The notes under the pieces are model-generated. The model was not told where the DNA came from. It was given only the letters and a program-made list of their open reading frames with translations, and ran no database searches. 64,000 nucleotides of DNA, from NCBI GenBank assembly GCA_025667525.1, contig CM046882.1:503138792-503202791 (forward strand). The letters are read 5' to 3'. The translations under genes and the position numbers were made by a program. This document shows positions 22,046 through 33,265 of the stretch, piece after piece. Each line of letters opens with the position of its first letter. The stretch's first letter is position 1. The DNA is from Glebionis coronaria. Lineage: Eukaryota; Streptophyta; Magnoliopsida; Asterales; Asteraceae.

Positions 22046-25000
22046 TTAAGGCTCTTTCTCAGCTTCTTCCTCATCTTTCAAATCCTTAATTTGTTGTTTA
22101 ACCATTCTGATCAACTCCAAAGCATCAGCAGATTCTTCTGTAACTTCCAATTGTTGTTCTAACATCCTTTCCAATAATTTTCTTTTGAAAGGGTAAGTTT
22201 TCTCTTGCAGCATATAGTATGTAACATCATCTACATCCAAAATATGCAATCTACATGACCTATAATATCTCCAGTAACTAAGAACCTGATTCTATAATTC
22301 TTTCAACATTTCTTGATCACAATTGTGTGGTTCATACATAAAGAGAAATTCCCAGTATAATAGTGATACTTTAGTTTTACCTGTACTGGCTTCTTGAACT
22401 AACCTTGAAAGATCTTGAATCTTGTCTGTCAAGAATGTGAAGAATATCCTCCAAAAGTCTGAATATCCTTGTTGTGCCATCAGTTCTCTGAATTCTATGA
22501 GCTTCAAGTCCTTCAGACATAGAGTAAATCCATTTAGCAATGGATGCTCTCTTTCCAAAAATCTCTGTATCAATACATTCATCTTCAAATTTTACAATCT
22601 TCAAGTACTTCTTCAAGCTCTCATCATCATCACTATCTTCTGCTGTTGATTTAGCCCTCTTGGCTTCCTTCTTTGTCTTTGTTGACCTTTTCCTTTTAAC
22701 ACCCTTGGAAATTCCCTTAAGTTCTGTTGAACCCTCTTCCAAGTTTGTATGTACCGTCTCCTTAGTAAGTATTGTTGTATGTACTGTTGACTGTGTATGT
22801 AGTGCTTGTACATTTTCAGTCTGAGCAATATCTTGAGTTTCAACTCCTGCATTCATTCTTTGAGCAGTCTCTTCCTCCCTTGAACTTACCTTCTCCTTTC
22901 AATTCTTCCTCACATAAGTGGTCTTGATAGGTGGAGATGTGTTTGTAGGTTCAGCAGTACTTGGCTCAATTCTAGGAGTACTACCAAATTGCCTTTGTTG
23001 TTGCAGATGTCTTTTAAACTCTTCAACAGCTTTTCTATCTGCTTTAGATCCAATCTCAACAAAATTCAATTCAGTTCTCTTATTTTGCTCATACAAAGTC
23101 CCAATTTCTTCAAAATTCTTCTTGACCAGCTGAATTTGAGTAAACCCTTAACTTTCTTAAGAAAATTCATCATTTGATTCCTAATCTGCATAGTAGTTGG
23201 AGGCTTAATCTTTTCTTTTCTTCTCATTTCAGCAAAGAATCTTTGTTGCTCCCTTACCAGATCATCAATACATTTTGATTTCTCTTCTTCATCATATGCA
23301 TCTCTCTCTTCAGCTAAATGAGTCTGCAAGAAGCTCACTTGCATGTAATTTAGCTTGAATCCTACCATACTCTTGTATGTTCCATTCTTGCTGTATTCTT
23401 TTAGCTTCTAGCAAATGTTGTTTCGCTGCAAGTTCTTCCTGTAATTCCTCTTCATGAATTTGTGCTTGCATTCTGTTAGCATATTCCTCATCATGGTCCA
23501 ATTGATTAAATCTGTACATGACTTTGTTTATATCATCATTTGAATCACTTTCATCTTCAGATTACGATAATATTTGCTTCTTCCCTTTATCCTTTGGATC
23601 AATCTTAGGTAGCTTCTTCTTCAGCTTGGTAGATCTTTCCTCATTAGCTTGCTGTTGAATAACTATACCTTTAGTAGGGTGTGAAGCTTTAACTTTCTTA
23701 CCTTGAATTTGATTCTTTTTGGCAAGAACTTATTGTTGTGTCTTTTTCTCTGCCTCTGCTTGTTTAGTCTTCTCAACTAAATTCTTCTTTCTTAGGTCAA
23801 GCAATAATTGGGCTAAAGTCTCATCTTCTCCAAAAGGAGTTTGACTTTCTAGTGAAGGATGATCACCAGCGGTACTTGCAATCGGCTTAGTTGGCTTAGC
23901 AGTACTTGGGTCTTTAACAATGTTAGCAGTACTTGCAGTCGGCTTAGTTGGCTTAGTAGTACTTGGATCTTCAACAATGTTGATTTCACCAGTATTAGAC
24001 ACACTTTTTTCTTCAATCACTTGTGTATCCCCAGATACTCTTTCTTCCATAGAAGTCATCATTTCAACTTGCACCTCTTCAGTCTTGTCTGATCCATTGC
24101 TCATTCTTGATCTAGACAGTACTTGCAAAGTCTGTTTCCTTTGAAACCATACTTGTCTTTGTGGTGATGGAGTTGAATATACAGGAAACTGAATGTTAAT
24201 TTCCTCCAACTTCTCATAGAAAGCACTCCAATTTGTTTGAAGTGGTGATTGAGGTGGTGGTGCTGGCTGAGTTACCATTATTTCTTCAACTTGTGGCTCC
24301 TCGTGAGTAGGCTGTGGTTCTTCCTGTTGAATCTCCATGTTTGAAGGTCCATCCACACCAGTCTCTAAACCAGTTCCATCTTCATAAGTCCCCATGACAT
24401 CTTCATCCAATTCAAAATTGATGTCATTTCCAGAGATCCTTGTCAGATTATCAGAAGAAGGTGGTTGTTCTTCATAATTCCTCCCCTGTTTGGTTGCATT
24501 AAGTTGCCTTTTCTTGTGGTTCCTGAATCTTTGCTTCTTGATTGCATACTTCTGAATAGATCTATGTTGCCTCATCCAAGGTGACACTTTGTTCCTTAAC
24601 TTGATTAGGCTAGCTTCCAATTCAGCAATTTTCTTGTCTTGAACAAGCTTTTCTTTCAGCAACACCTGTACATGTTGGGACAAACTTGTACACAAAGTAG
24701 TTAAATTTTCAACATCCACCACCTCTGGTTCTTGTGCCTGTGGTGAACCACTAGCAGCAATAGAAGCAGCAGGTGTGTGGATCATCTCATCAGTGTTTAG
24801 TGGAACACCAACATTGTGAGAAGAAGATTGTGAATCTTCTAGGGAATGGGAACTCTGGTGAGAAGGAGTTTGCTGAGAAGCACTAGCATTTCTAGGTTCC
24901 CCACTTTCTTGATTGGCAGGTTGGGCTAACATATGAGCAAACAATGGTGTAACTGTTCCTGTAAAGGCATTGCCTTGTTTGGTCAAGAAAGAGAAAGTTC

Positions 25001-25666
25001 TCTTTGTGAATGTAGGAACATCCCATGTATCAGTTAACTCTAGTAGGTTAGGTATTTGGTCACTAACTAAAGTCTGAATGAATCTAGGATACATTAAAAA
25101 CTTTTTAGTCCCTTCCAAATTCCTATTCATGCCTTCAAAAATTAATTTTGAAAAATTAAAAACCCTGTTATTTGCTAGACAAACACCAGCTGATGCCAAT
25201 GCAGCAGGAATTTGATCAAAATATGTACTTTTAGAGCTTAAACATTGAATAATAGCATGAAAAAGCAATTTCCATTGAGGTGAAAATAAAGCTTTAAAGA
25301 AAGTAAGACTTTCCCTACCACCCCCATAGCCCATGGCTGCAAGGACATCATGAATCTCAATATTATTAAGCATACTAAGTCCATTTTCATCATTTAATCT
25401 CAAACTTGCTCTTAGCAGTACCTCAGTTACATATATGTTTCTATGATCAAACCGAGTACCTAATACAGCCTTAATGCAAGGTTGATCAAACCGAGTACCT
25501 AATACAACAGTATTCCAAAATTGTTCAACGATGGACATATAGAGACAACTGGACTTACAGTGAGTGCAAAGCGAACATGACTTCAAGATAGGAAACCAAG
25601 AGAGTCATCATTCGTAGCAAGATTCGAAACCAAATTATGCTTAGAGATTACTTGTAAAGCAGCCAT
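22046..25666 (-). pseudogene. S1 extra 3' ORF (env-like position), frameshifted
   Basis: I recognise this as the large ORF found downstream of pol in some Asteraceae copia families; its function is not known to me. It likely starts at the ATG at 25664-25666 (MAALQVISKHN). It shifts frame near 25590, is open from 25586 to 23733 (618 codons; motifs IVEQFWNT, GGRESLTFFKALFSPQWK, FLMYPRFIQTLV), meets a TAA at 23730-23732, and continues in pieces to a stop at 22046-22048 (KPPTTMQIRNQMMNFLK; RTDGTTRIFRLLEDIL; DDVTYYMLQEKTYP). Coiled-coil-like Glu/Lys/Gln-rich stretches lie near 23330-23520. It is a clear relative in layout of the S2 3' ORF, but with no intron-like gap at the matching place. It is now a pseudogene. 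Confidence 0.72.
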
Positions 25667-26065
25667 TAGTATTTTTGATGATCGAAAAATTAGAGAGAAG
25701 GTTATAGAATCAAGAGATAAAAATAAAAGATTAGGTGAATCAATTGTATAATTGGAGTAAGTATTTAAGTAAATAAAAAACCCAAGTGCGAAGAAACCAC
25801 CAAATGTACAAAAGAGACCCTTAACGGTACAACGGACATGTAGCGGTACATGGAACATAAGCGGTACTTGAATTTATGCTAGCGGTACTTGGAATGACAA
25901 CGATACCTCACAATTTTGACCAGTTCATGCTTTCCACTAACAATGTAACCTCTTTTATCTTTTTCTATTAACCAACAATTACATCAAAAACACAAAACAT
26001 AGACTATACAATAAAAATTATAAAAATTTGTATAGCTATTACCTCCCCTCAACATATGCAGCATG
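25667..26065 (-). other. S1 spacer between RNase H and the 3' ORF
   Basis: This is 400 bp with no coding signal. In element sense it has an A/T-rich stretch and then a pyrimidine-rich leader before the ATG, a layout like the promoter-like spacer of S2. It also contains several GGTACTT-type copies near 25800-25890. Confidence 0.5.
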
Positions 26066-26864
26066 TTATTGGTTGAGCATACCAATGTGTGTCACCAAGA
26101 AATCGAATCTCTTTGCATCAAATGCCTTGGTCAACAAATCAGCTACATTGTTGTCTGTATGAATCTTCAAGACTTGAATAAGCTTTTTGTCATAAGCATC
26201 TCTTATAAAGTGATGTCTTATTTCAATATGCTTGGTCTTGGAGTGAAATACTGGATTCTTGACAATGCATATAGTACTTTCATTATCAATGTAAATCTTG
26301 GTGTTCATGAAGTTAAACCCATAATCTAACAATTGATTTTGAATCCAAAGTGCTTGACCACAACAATGAGCAGCAGCTACATATTCAGCTTTAGTTGTAG
26401 AAGTAGCAACAATGGTTTGCTTCTTACACTGCCATGATATGAGTCTTCTGCCTAGGAATTGACAACCTTCTGTTGTGGATTTCCTATCATGATTAGCTCC
26501 AGCATAATCACTGTCTGAGTAAGCTTCCAATTCAAAGGTGGAATCTCTAGGATACCATAATCCTAAATTGGGTTGACTTTTAAGATATTTAAAAATCTTC
26601 TTCACAGCATGTAGATGTGACACCTTTGGATGAACTTGGAACCTTGAACAGGCACACACAGCAAACATAATATCTGGCCTTGAAGAACTAAGATACATCA
26701 ATGAACCAATCATTGATCTGTAAAGATGAATGTCAACATCTTCTCCATGTTCATCTTTTGATAAGGACTTATTGGCTTCAAAAGGTGTGCTTGTACTCCT
26801 TGTATCCATACATGAAATTTCTTCAAGATTTCAGCAACATATTTATCTTGGCTGATAAATCTTC
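26066..26864 (-). pseudogene. S1 end of RT and RNase H
   Basis: The codons resume after the S2 insertion with the RT/RNase H connection. A one-base shift near 26812 follows, then an open frame from 26809 to 26066 with copia RNase [72 protein letters not shown] and the C-terminal HTDNNVADLLTKAF. Length and order match the family. It lies directly upstream of the 3' ORF in element sense. Confidence 0.88.
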
Positions 26865-27610
26865 TGTTGGGAATCTAAACTTATTAGATTCCCTGATCAT
26901 TGATTTAAACATAATTAGGCTGATAGATAGTCCCTTGCCTGTGCCTAGGAGGCAGGCAAGTTTCGCAAGACTCACAGAGATCCAAGTCTCTGTGAGCAAC
27001 CTCAGAGGAGTCCATGTCAGAGACATTGTCAGGGAAGTCGAAGAATTACCTGAAGACATACTCATTGGCTGTGATGGATAACAGCCAAGATGTATCAGGG
27101 ACTCTGAGGGGTTGAGAGTTAACAGGGGTGGCAATACCCTGATAACTCTCAGCACACTTTGGACATGCCATTTGTGTGTTCGAGACTATGAAGAATAAGG
27201 AAACTGTTTTTGACAACTGTTCCTTAAAGCATAATGGAAGACTACCAAGAATAGAAGGACATCATGTGACTGATGTGGGAACTTGTAAAAGCTTGTGTAG
27301 TCGACATCAAGTACTGTTTAAGTCAAACTCATAACACTATAAATAGGATGTGTATCCATGCATTAATGTTTAACACTTTAAGATATTAAGAACATTAGTG
27401 CATATAACTTAGTGAATCAAACAGCTACGACTGTATTCATAAGTTAGGGTTTATTGTTGTTCAAAGTGTGCACAACACATTGTCATCAAACTGTGTTATC
27501 CATAACACTTGTAATTCTTTATTATACAATAATAAGATTACGTTTGAAAAGTAATACCTTGTGTTGATTAAGTTAAGATTAGGGTTTCTTGCATTGATTA
27601 GGGACTTTCA
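26865..27610 (+). repeat. S2 5' LTR
   Basis: TGTTGGGAATC...GGGACTTTCA, 746 bp. The TATA box CTATAAATAG lies at 27338-27347. A 333-bp minus-strand open frame within it (26823-27155) recurs in the 3' LTR and has no family feature. Confidence 0.93.
27338..27347 (+). promoter_or_regulatory. TATA box of the S2 LTR
   Basis: CTATAAATAG, repeated at 48631-48640 in the 3' LTR. The RNA would start near 27375. Confidence 0.6.
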
Positions 27611-27626
27611 ATTGGTATCAGAGCGG
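27611..27626 (+). other. S2 primer-binding site
   Basis: ATTGGTATCAGAGCGG follows the LTR. The core TGGTATCAGAGC fits the initiator tRNA-Met primer used by copia elements. Gag starts 60 bp later. Confidence 0.88.
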
Positions 27627-27684
27627 TGTTTGATATTAAAACCTTCAAGAAACATTGTTCTCAGTTTTATAATCAAGATCCACC

Positions 27685-29517
27685 ATGCCGGAAACTTCTA
27701 GCCCACAATCACCTTCCGCAAACCCATCTTCACCAAGACTTAACCCTCTAGCCAATGACGATGATCTACCCCAACTTCTTGACTCAAGAGGTGGATCACA
27801 CGTAACCAGTGTACCAGTCTTTGATGAAGAAGACTTTGCCAGTTGGAAGAGTCAATTTCTTGTATACCTTGATGGGCTTGAACCTTTTCTCTTAGAAATT
27901 TTAGAAAATGGTCCATATATTCCCATGGCGCTTACATTCACTGAAGAAAACCCTCTTCCCAAACCTCACAAACAATGGACTCCAGCTGATAGGAAATTAG
28001 CAAACCAAGATAAACGTCTCAAAAGCATCATAATTTCCTGTCTTCCCAAGCATATCATGAAGTCTGTCATTCAGTGTCCCACAGCTAAACAAATGTGGAC
28101 AGACCTCATTCTTGGCCATGAAGGACCCTCTAAAACAAGAGAGACAAAGATTCAGGCACTCAGACTTCAGTTTAATGCCTTTAAGTCACTTGAAGGTGAA
28201 AAGGTTCAGCAAACCTATACTAGGCTGAAGATTCTTCTAAATGATTTGGCTATGAATGATGTCACTATTGGTCAAGCTGAGATCAATGCTACTTTTGTCA
28301 ACAGCCTTCCAAGAAAGTGGCTGAGCATGAATCAGACTCAGAGAGCTAACAACTCAATCAAAAATGATACCCTTGCTCAGCTCTATGGTAAGTACAATTA
28401 TGAAGAAGGGCTGATCGATACTATCTACAAATCAGAGACTGAAAGATTTGTAGTCCAAGGAGCATCTTCCAAAGCTTTGATCTCTGCAACACATCCTCAT
28501 GACAGCGATTCTGATATTGAAGAAGATACCCGTAGCAGCCAAGAATTCTTGCCAGACCTCAATGCAGAGTTCCATGAAAGAGCATTGCTAGCCAACCAAA
28601 GAAGATACTACAAAAGATCTGGAAGAGTAGGATCAGCTAGTAAACCAACTGACAGGTCAAAAGAAACATGTTTTGCCTGTGGAAAGCTTGGACATTATCA
28701 AAAAGATTGTCCTTCTACCAAGACATCCTCACCCTCTTATCCATCATCTTCATCCAAACCCTACAAGTTCAAACAACATAACAACTCATCTCAATCCAAT
28801 TCTTCAGACACTGAGAAGAAAGATTACAAAAATAAGTACAAGGCACTTAAAGCTGAGTTAGAACAAATGAACGTGAAGATTGAAGCTCTGTCCAAAAAGA
28901 AAGGTGGTGAGAAAAAGACAGAGAAAGGGTTGGTTGCTGAAACTTATGATTGGAATGATGAACCACTGACTTCAGATGAAGAAGACACCATAAGAGTCAG
29001 GGCTTTTATGGCAATAGCTGAGGATGAACCAGCTGTTGGAAAAGGTGATGCTAGATCAGGACAATGGGTTGACATCACAATGAAAAAGGTACACAGGCTT
29101 TTATCTATGTCTGATAGTGATGAACGTAAGCATGTCCTTGATTACACCATTGTTGATTTGCACTTTGTTGAGGAACAAAGAAAGAACCTACTTGATAAGT
29201 TTCACTCTGTTAAATCTGAAATGATAAATGCTAAGGCTGAATGTGAAACTCTCAGGCGGGTTAATTTAGAGAAAATATCCCTGCAAAATGAAGTAGCTAG
29301 ATTAACCTTGAAAAACATAACTTTAAATGATCAAGTCACTGAATTGAACAAGATTATTGAAAAATGGCTGTGTGCTAGGTTTACTATTGAAGAATTGCTT
29401 AGGGATGAAGTGCCTGCTGATTTAAAAAGGGATATATCTGCTAAGAAAAATAAGCTGAGGATTCTCACCAAACCCAAAGACATTGTCTTTAAATCTACAG
29501 AGACTATTCATATGTAA
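27685..29517 (+). CDS. S2 gag polyprotein
   Basis: A 610-codon frame starts at an ATG in a good context (CCACCATGCC) 60 bp after the PBS. The middle (about residues 130-245) matches the UBN2-type copia gag domain (QMWTDLILGHEG, RLQFNAFKSLEGE, YTRLKILLNDLA, NSLPRKW). One CCHC zinc knuckle CFACGKLGHYQKDC lies near residues 329-342. A Ser/Pro-rich stretch and heptad-rich, probably coiled-coil segments follow near residues 385-405 and 500-565. It ends at a TAA (29515-29517), beyond which the same frame stays open for 230 more codons. The role is to form the particle that packages element RNA. Confidence 0.88.
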   Translation: MPETSSPQSPSANPSSPRLNPLANDDDLPQLLDSRGGSHVTSVPVFDEEDFASWKSQFLVYLDGLEPFLLEILENGPYIPMALTFTEENPLPKPHKQWTPADRKLANQDKRLKSIIISCLPKHIMKSVIQCPTAKQMWTDLILGHEGPSKTRETKIQALRLQFNAFKSLEGEKVQQTYTRLKILLNDLAMNDVTIGQAEINATFVNSLPRKWLSMNQTQRANNSIKNDTLAQLYGKYNYEEGLIDTIYKSETERFVVQGASSKALISATHPHDSDSDIEEDTRSSQEFLPDLNAEFHERALLANQRRYYKRSGRVGSASKPTDRSKETCFACGKLGHYQKDCPSTKTSSPSYPSSSSKPYKFKQHNNSSQSNSSDTEKKDYKNKYKALKAELEQMNVKIEALSKKKGGEKKTEKGLVAETYDWNDEPLTSDEEDTIRVRAFMAIAEDEPAVGKGDARSGQWVDITMKKVHRLLSMSDSDERKHVLDYTIVDLHFVEEQRKNLLDKFHSVKSEMINAKAECETLRRVNLEKISLQNEVARLTLKNITLNDQVTELNKIIEKWLCARFTIEELLRDEVPADLKRDISAKKNKLRILTKPKDIVFKSTETIHM

Positions 29518-30219
29518 GATACCTCTTTGACAAATGACCCTGTCTCTGAAGATGTGGCTGAGCTACCACCTTTGCCCAAACTCTCTGGAGTTGAACCTAG
29601 CAGTTCTTCTAGATCTGCTAAGGATGAACTTAGGACAGATATTGAGAATCCTCCAGCCAAAGTTTTTCATGTGCCTGCTAAACAAACTGGTAAACAAGTA
29701 GCTTTTAAGCCTGTTACTACCAAAGTTGTGAATAAGGTTGACCCTACCACTGAAGATCGCCTGTTGTCTCTTATAAAAGAAGTAGAACTCTTGAAACAAC
29801 ACATTAAGCCTTCCGCTGAATGCTCTACTTCTCATGAACCTAAGTCAGTCCTAGGTGAACCCAAAGGGGAAAGGTTAATCAAACCTTATTGCAATATATG
29901 TAAAAATTCTCACCATTCGACCTTAGATCATGACAGACACATGGCAGCTAAAAGAGCTCAGACACCCTCTAGGGACAGACCACAGAGTTCCAAAAGGCAA
30001 CAGGGAAATTACAAACCTTATCCTCCCTGTAAATTATGTGGGTTCACAGACCATCACTCAGACGAGTGTGGTGACTTCCCTGGGTGTGATATCTGTGGGA
30101 GTTATAACCATGAAACAATGAACTGTCCATCCCAACGCCAAAAGTTTTTCAGGAATACAAGAGTTGCTAACAAGCAATTCAGGGAACCCACTGGAAAGTG
30201 GGTTCACCATAGGAACTAA
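29518..30219 (+). CDS. S2 gag C-terminal zinc-finger region, after an in-frame TAA
   Basis: This is the same frame as gag, open to TAA at 30217-30219. It carries three further Cys/His clusters: [28 protein letters not shown] and [14 protein letters not shown], which resemble nucleic-acid-binding knuckles of Asteraceae sirevirus gags. It has no convincing start codon of its own, so it is best seen as the gag tail cut off by a nonsense mutation at 29515, or as a readthrough product. Pol follows after a frame change within about 20 bp. Confidence 0.7.
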   Translation, partial: DTSLTNDPVSEDVAELPPLPKLSGVEPSSSSRSAKDELRTDIENPPAKVFHVPAKQTGKQVAFKPVTTKVVNKVDPTTEDRLLSLIKEVELLKQHIKPSAECSTSHEPKSVLGEPKGERLIKPYCNICKNSHHSTLDHDRHMAAKRAQTPSRDRPQSSKRQQGNYKPYPPCKLCGFTDHHSDECGDFPGCDICGSYNHETMNCPSQRQKFFRNTRVANKQFREPTGKWVHHRN

Positions 30220-30236
30220 TCTGTTTCTATGTATCT

Positions 30237-33200
30237 GTGCAAAAATATCTCAAGGAATCGGTATGGTATCTAGATAGTGGCTGTTCTAGACACATGACAA
30301 GGATTCAACAATACCTGCACAGATACTCAAAGGAGCCAGGTCCCGAAGTGGTGTTTGGAGATAACTCTTCAGGTGACACAGAAGGATATGGCTCAGTGAA
30401 CTACAATAGGATCACATTTACCAGGGTTGCATATGTGAATGGTCTTAAACACAATCTTATTAGCATCAGCCAATTATGTGATGCTGATTATAAGGTTTTG
30501 TTTACTAAGACTCAGGGAACCATATTCAACAAAAACAATGATGTTGTGCTGATTGCTCCTAGAAGGAGAGATGTTTATGTCATCAACATGGCTGTGTGCT
30601 CTGAAGATAGTTCAAATTGTTTTCTTGCCAAAGCCTCTGAAAGTGTCAACTGGCTGTGGCACAAAAGACTGTCTCATCTCAACTTCAAGAACATCAATAA
30701 GATAGCCACTCAAAACTTGGTTGCTGGTCTACCTTCAGTAATGTTTTCCAAAGACAAAACGTGTTCTGCCTGTGTCAAAGGAAAACATCACAGGTCTTCA
30801 TTCAAGACTAGGCAATCATTCTCCATTGACAAGTGCTTACATCTCCTTCACATGGATTTGTTTGGGCCTGTCAAACCTCAAACCATTAATCACAACAAAT
30901 ACACCTTGGTTATAGTTGATGAATTTTCAAGATTTACATGGGTGTTCTTCCTCAGAAGGAAAAGTGATGCAGCTGAAACCATCATGTCCTTCATCAGACA
31001 GGTTGAAAATATGAATGATGTTAGAGTCAAAGCTCTAAGAAGTGATAATGGTACAGAATTCAAGAATCATCAACTTGAATCATTTTGTGATGAAAAAGGG
31101 ATTTCTCAGAACTTCTCTTCAGCTGGCACACCTGAACAAAATGGTGTGGCTGAAAGAAGAAACAGGACCTTGATTGAAGCAGCAAGAACTATGTTAAATG
31201 GTGCAGCCTTACCAAAGCAATTTTGGGGAGAAGCAATTCACACTGCCTGCTACACTCAAAACAGATCAATCATTGTCAAAAGACATGGTAAAACCTCCTA
31301 TGAAGTTTTCAGAAAAAGATCTCCAGACGTCAGCTACTTTCATGTGTTTGGATGCCCTGTGTTTATTTATAACTACAGGGATAAACTTGGAAAGTTTGAT
31401 GAAAAAGCTGATGATGGTTTCTTTTTGGGATACTCTCCAACAGCCAAAGCCTTCAGAGTATTCAACATCAGAAGACAAGAAGTAGAAGAAACATTCCATG
31501 TCAGATTCAATGAAGATGATGAAGTCATACAAAGAACAGGAACAGAGGGTGATGAAATAGATTTTAATGAAAATATTTCTTTCCCAAGTGATGAGTTCAC
31601 AGAACCCAGACCTACCAGTCATCATCACTCCAACACCCTCACTCCTTATGTCCCTGCTTTTGATCCTCTGTCTACTCACAACATAGAAGTTCCCACCTCT
31701 CAGGAACTTGATGAAGAAGAACCTCAAATCTCTGATGGTCCTTCTCATGATATTGTTGACTCACCAATTCTTCAAATCCCTGAAGATTCTCCTATTGATA
31801 ATGAAATAGCTTCCCTTGAAATGGCTGAAGAAGACTCTGACACTGAAATAATCTTTGAAGAAAGCCCTCCTAGTCAGCAGGATGAGACTCAACTTGCATC
31901 AGCTGTGCCCTCAAGTACCCCTGTCCTTGAATCCCCAGCTCCTCAAAATAAGTGGTCAAGAGATCAACACATACTTCTTGTCAATATTATAGGGGAACCA
32001 AATGCAGGGGTCACAACAAGACAGCAAATCCAAGACTCAGAGTCAGCCTCAGCCAATGAATGTCTCTTTGCTGAATTTCTCTCACAAATTGAACCTAAAA
32101 GAGTTGTTGAGGCACTAGTAGAAGAAGGATGGGTAGCTGCTATGCAAGAAGAAATCAATCAGTTCAAAAGGAACAAAGTATGGACACTAGTGCCAGCTCC
32201 ACCTGGAAATAATATCACAGGCACTAGATGGATCTATAGAAATAAGATGGATGAAATAGGGAACATCATCAGGAACAAGGCAAGACTGGTAGCACAGGGG
32301 TTCTCTCAGACTGAAGGAATTGATTATGATGAAACATTTGCACCTGTTGCTAGACTTGAGGCCATCAGAATCTTCCTTGCTTATGCTGCCTATATGAACA
32401 TCACTGTGTATCAGATGGATGTTAAGAGTGCCTTCCTCAATGGTGATTTGGCTGAGGAAGTGTATGTTGCACAACCTGAAGGATTTGAGAACATCGAGTT
32501 TCCCAACCATGTGTACAAACTTCACAAGGCAATGTATGGTCTGAAACAAGCTCCAAGGGCATGGTATGAAACTCTTTCAAATTTCTTAACTGAAAAAAAA
32601 TTTATCAGAGGTTCTATTGATAAAACACTCTTTACCTTCAAGGACAAGAGTGATTTCATCATTGTGCAGATTTATGTGGATGATATCATCTTTGGGTCAA
32701 CAAATGTCAATCTTAGTAAACGTTTTGCTAAATTAATGACCAAGAAATATGAGATGAGTATGATGGGTGAATTAACTTACTTTTTGGGCTTTCATATTAA
32801 ACAATGTCCTAAGGGAATTTCTATTTGTCAAGAAAAGTATGTTAAAGATTTACTTAAAAAATATGACTTAGCTGATTGTGCATCAGTGAAATGCCCCATG
32901 CTTCCACCCAACAACTTGGGCCCTAATGAGTCAGGGGTCTCTGTCAATGAGACTTTATATAGAGGCATGATTGGGTCACTGATGTATCTAACAGCCAGTC
33001 GTCCAGATATCCAATTCTCCACATGTCTCTGTGTAAGGTACCAAGCTAACCCAAAAGAATCCCATCTAGTGGCTGTTAAGAGAATTTTCAGGTATCTCAA
33101 AGGAACACCATCCCTAGGTCTATGGTATCCAAAGGAATCAGGCTTTGATCTCAAGGCCTATTCAGATTCAGATTACGCTGGATGCTGTATTGAAAGGAAA

Positions 33201-33265
33201 AGCACTTCAGGCAGCTGTCAAATCCTAGGAGGAAAATTGGTTGGTTGGAGTGCTAAGAAGCAAAA
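30237..33265 (+). CDS. S2 pol: protease, integrase, RT and first part of RNase H
   Basis: The frame is open from about 30237 until CH1 cuts it at 33266. In order: aspartic protease motif [11 protein letters not shown] (residues 11-21); the HHCC region from [11 protein letters not shown]; integrase core with D207 (HMDLFGP), D270 (RSDNGTEF) and E306 (EQNGVAERR), spaced as DD35E; RT with [36 protein letters not shown] and YVDD at 813-816; then RNase H with [11 protein letters not shown] and [15 protein letters not shown]. All key residues seen are intact. It is in a different frame from the gag tail, so either a frameshift is used or a base was lost near 30220. The C-terminus lies beyond CH1 at 43109. 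Confidence 0.92.

Noticed and set aside
26823..27155. 110-codon minus-strand frame, repeated at 48117-48449
   Set aside because: It lies within the S2 LTRs and is antisense to the transcript; duplication reflects the LTR pair.
31266..33154. Minus-strand frames of 75-160 codons inside S2 pol
   Set aside because: They are antisense to a clear copia pol.
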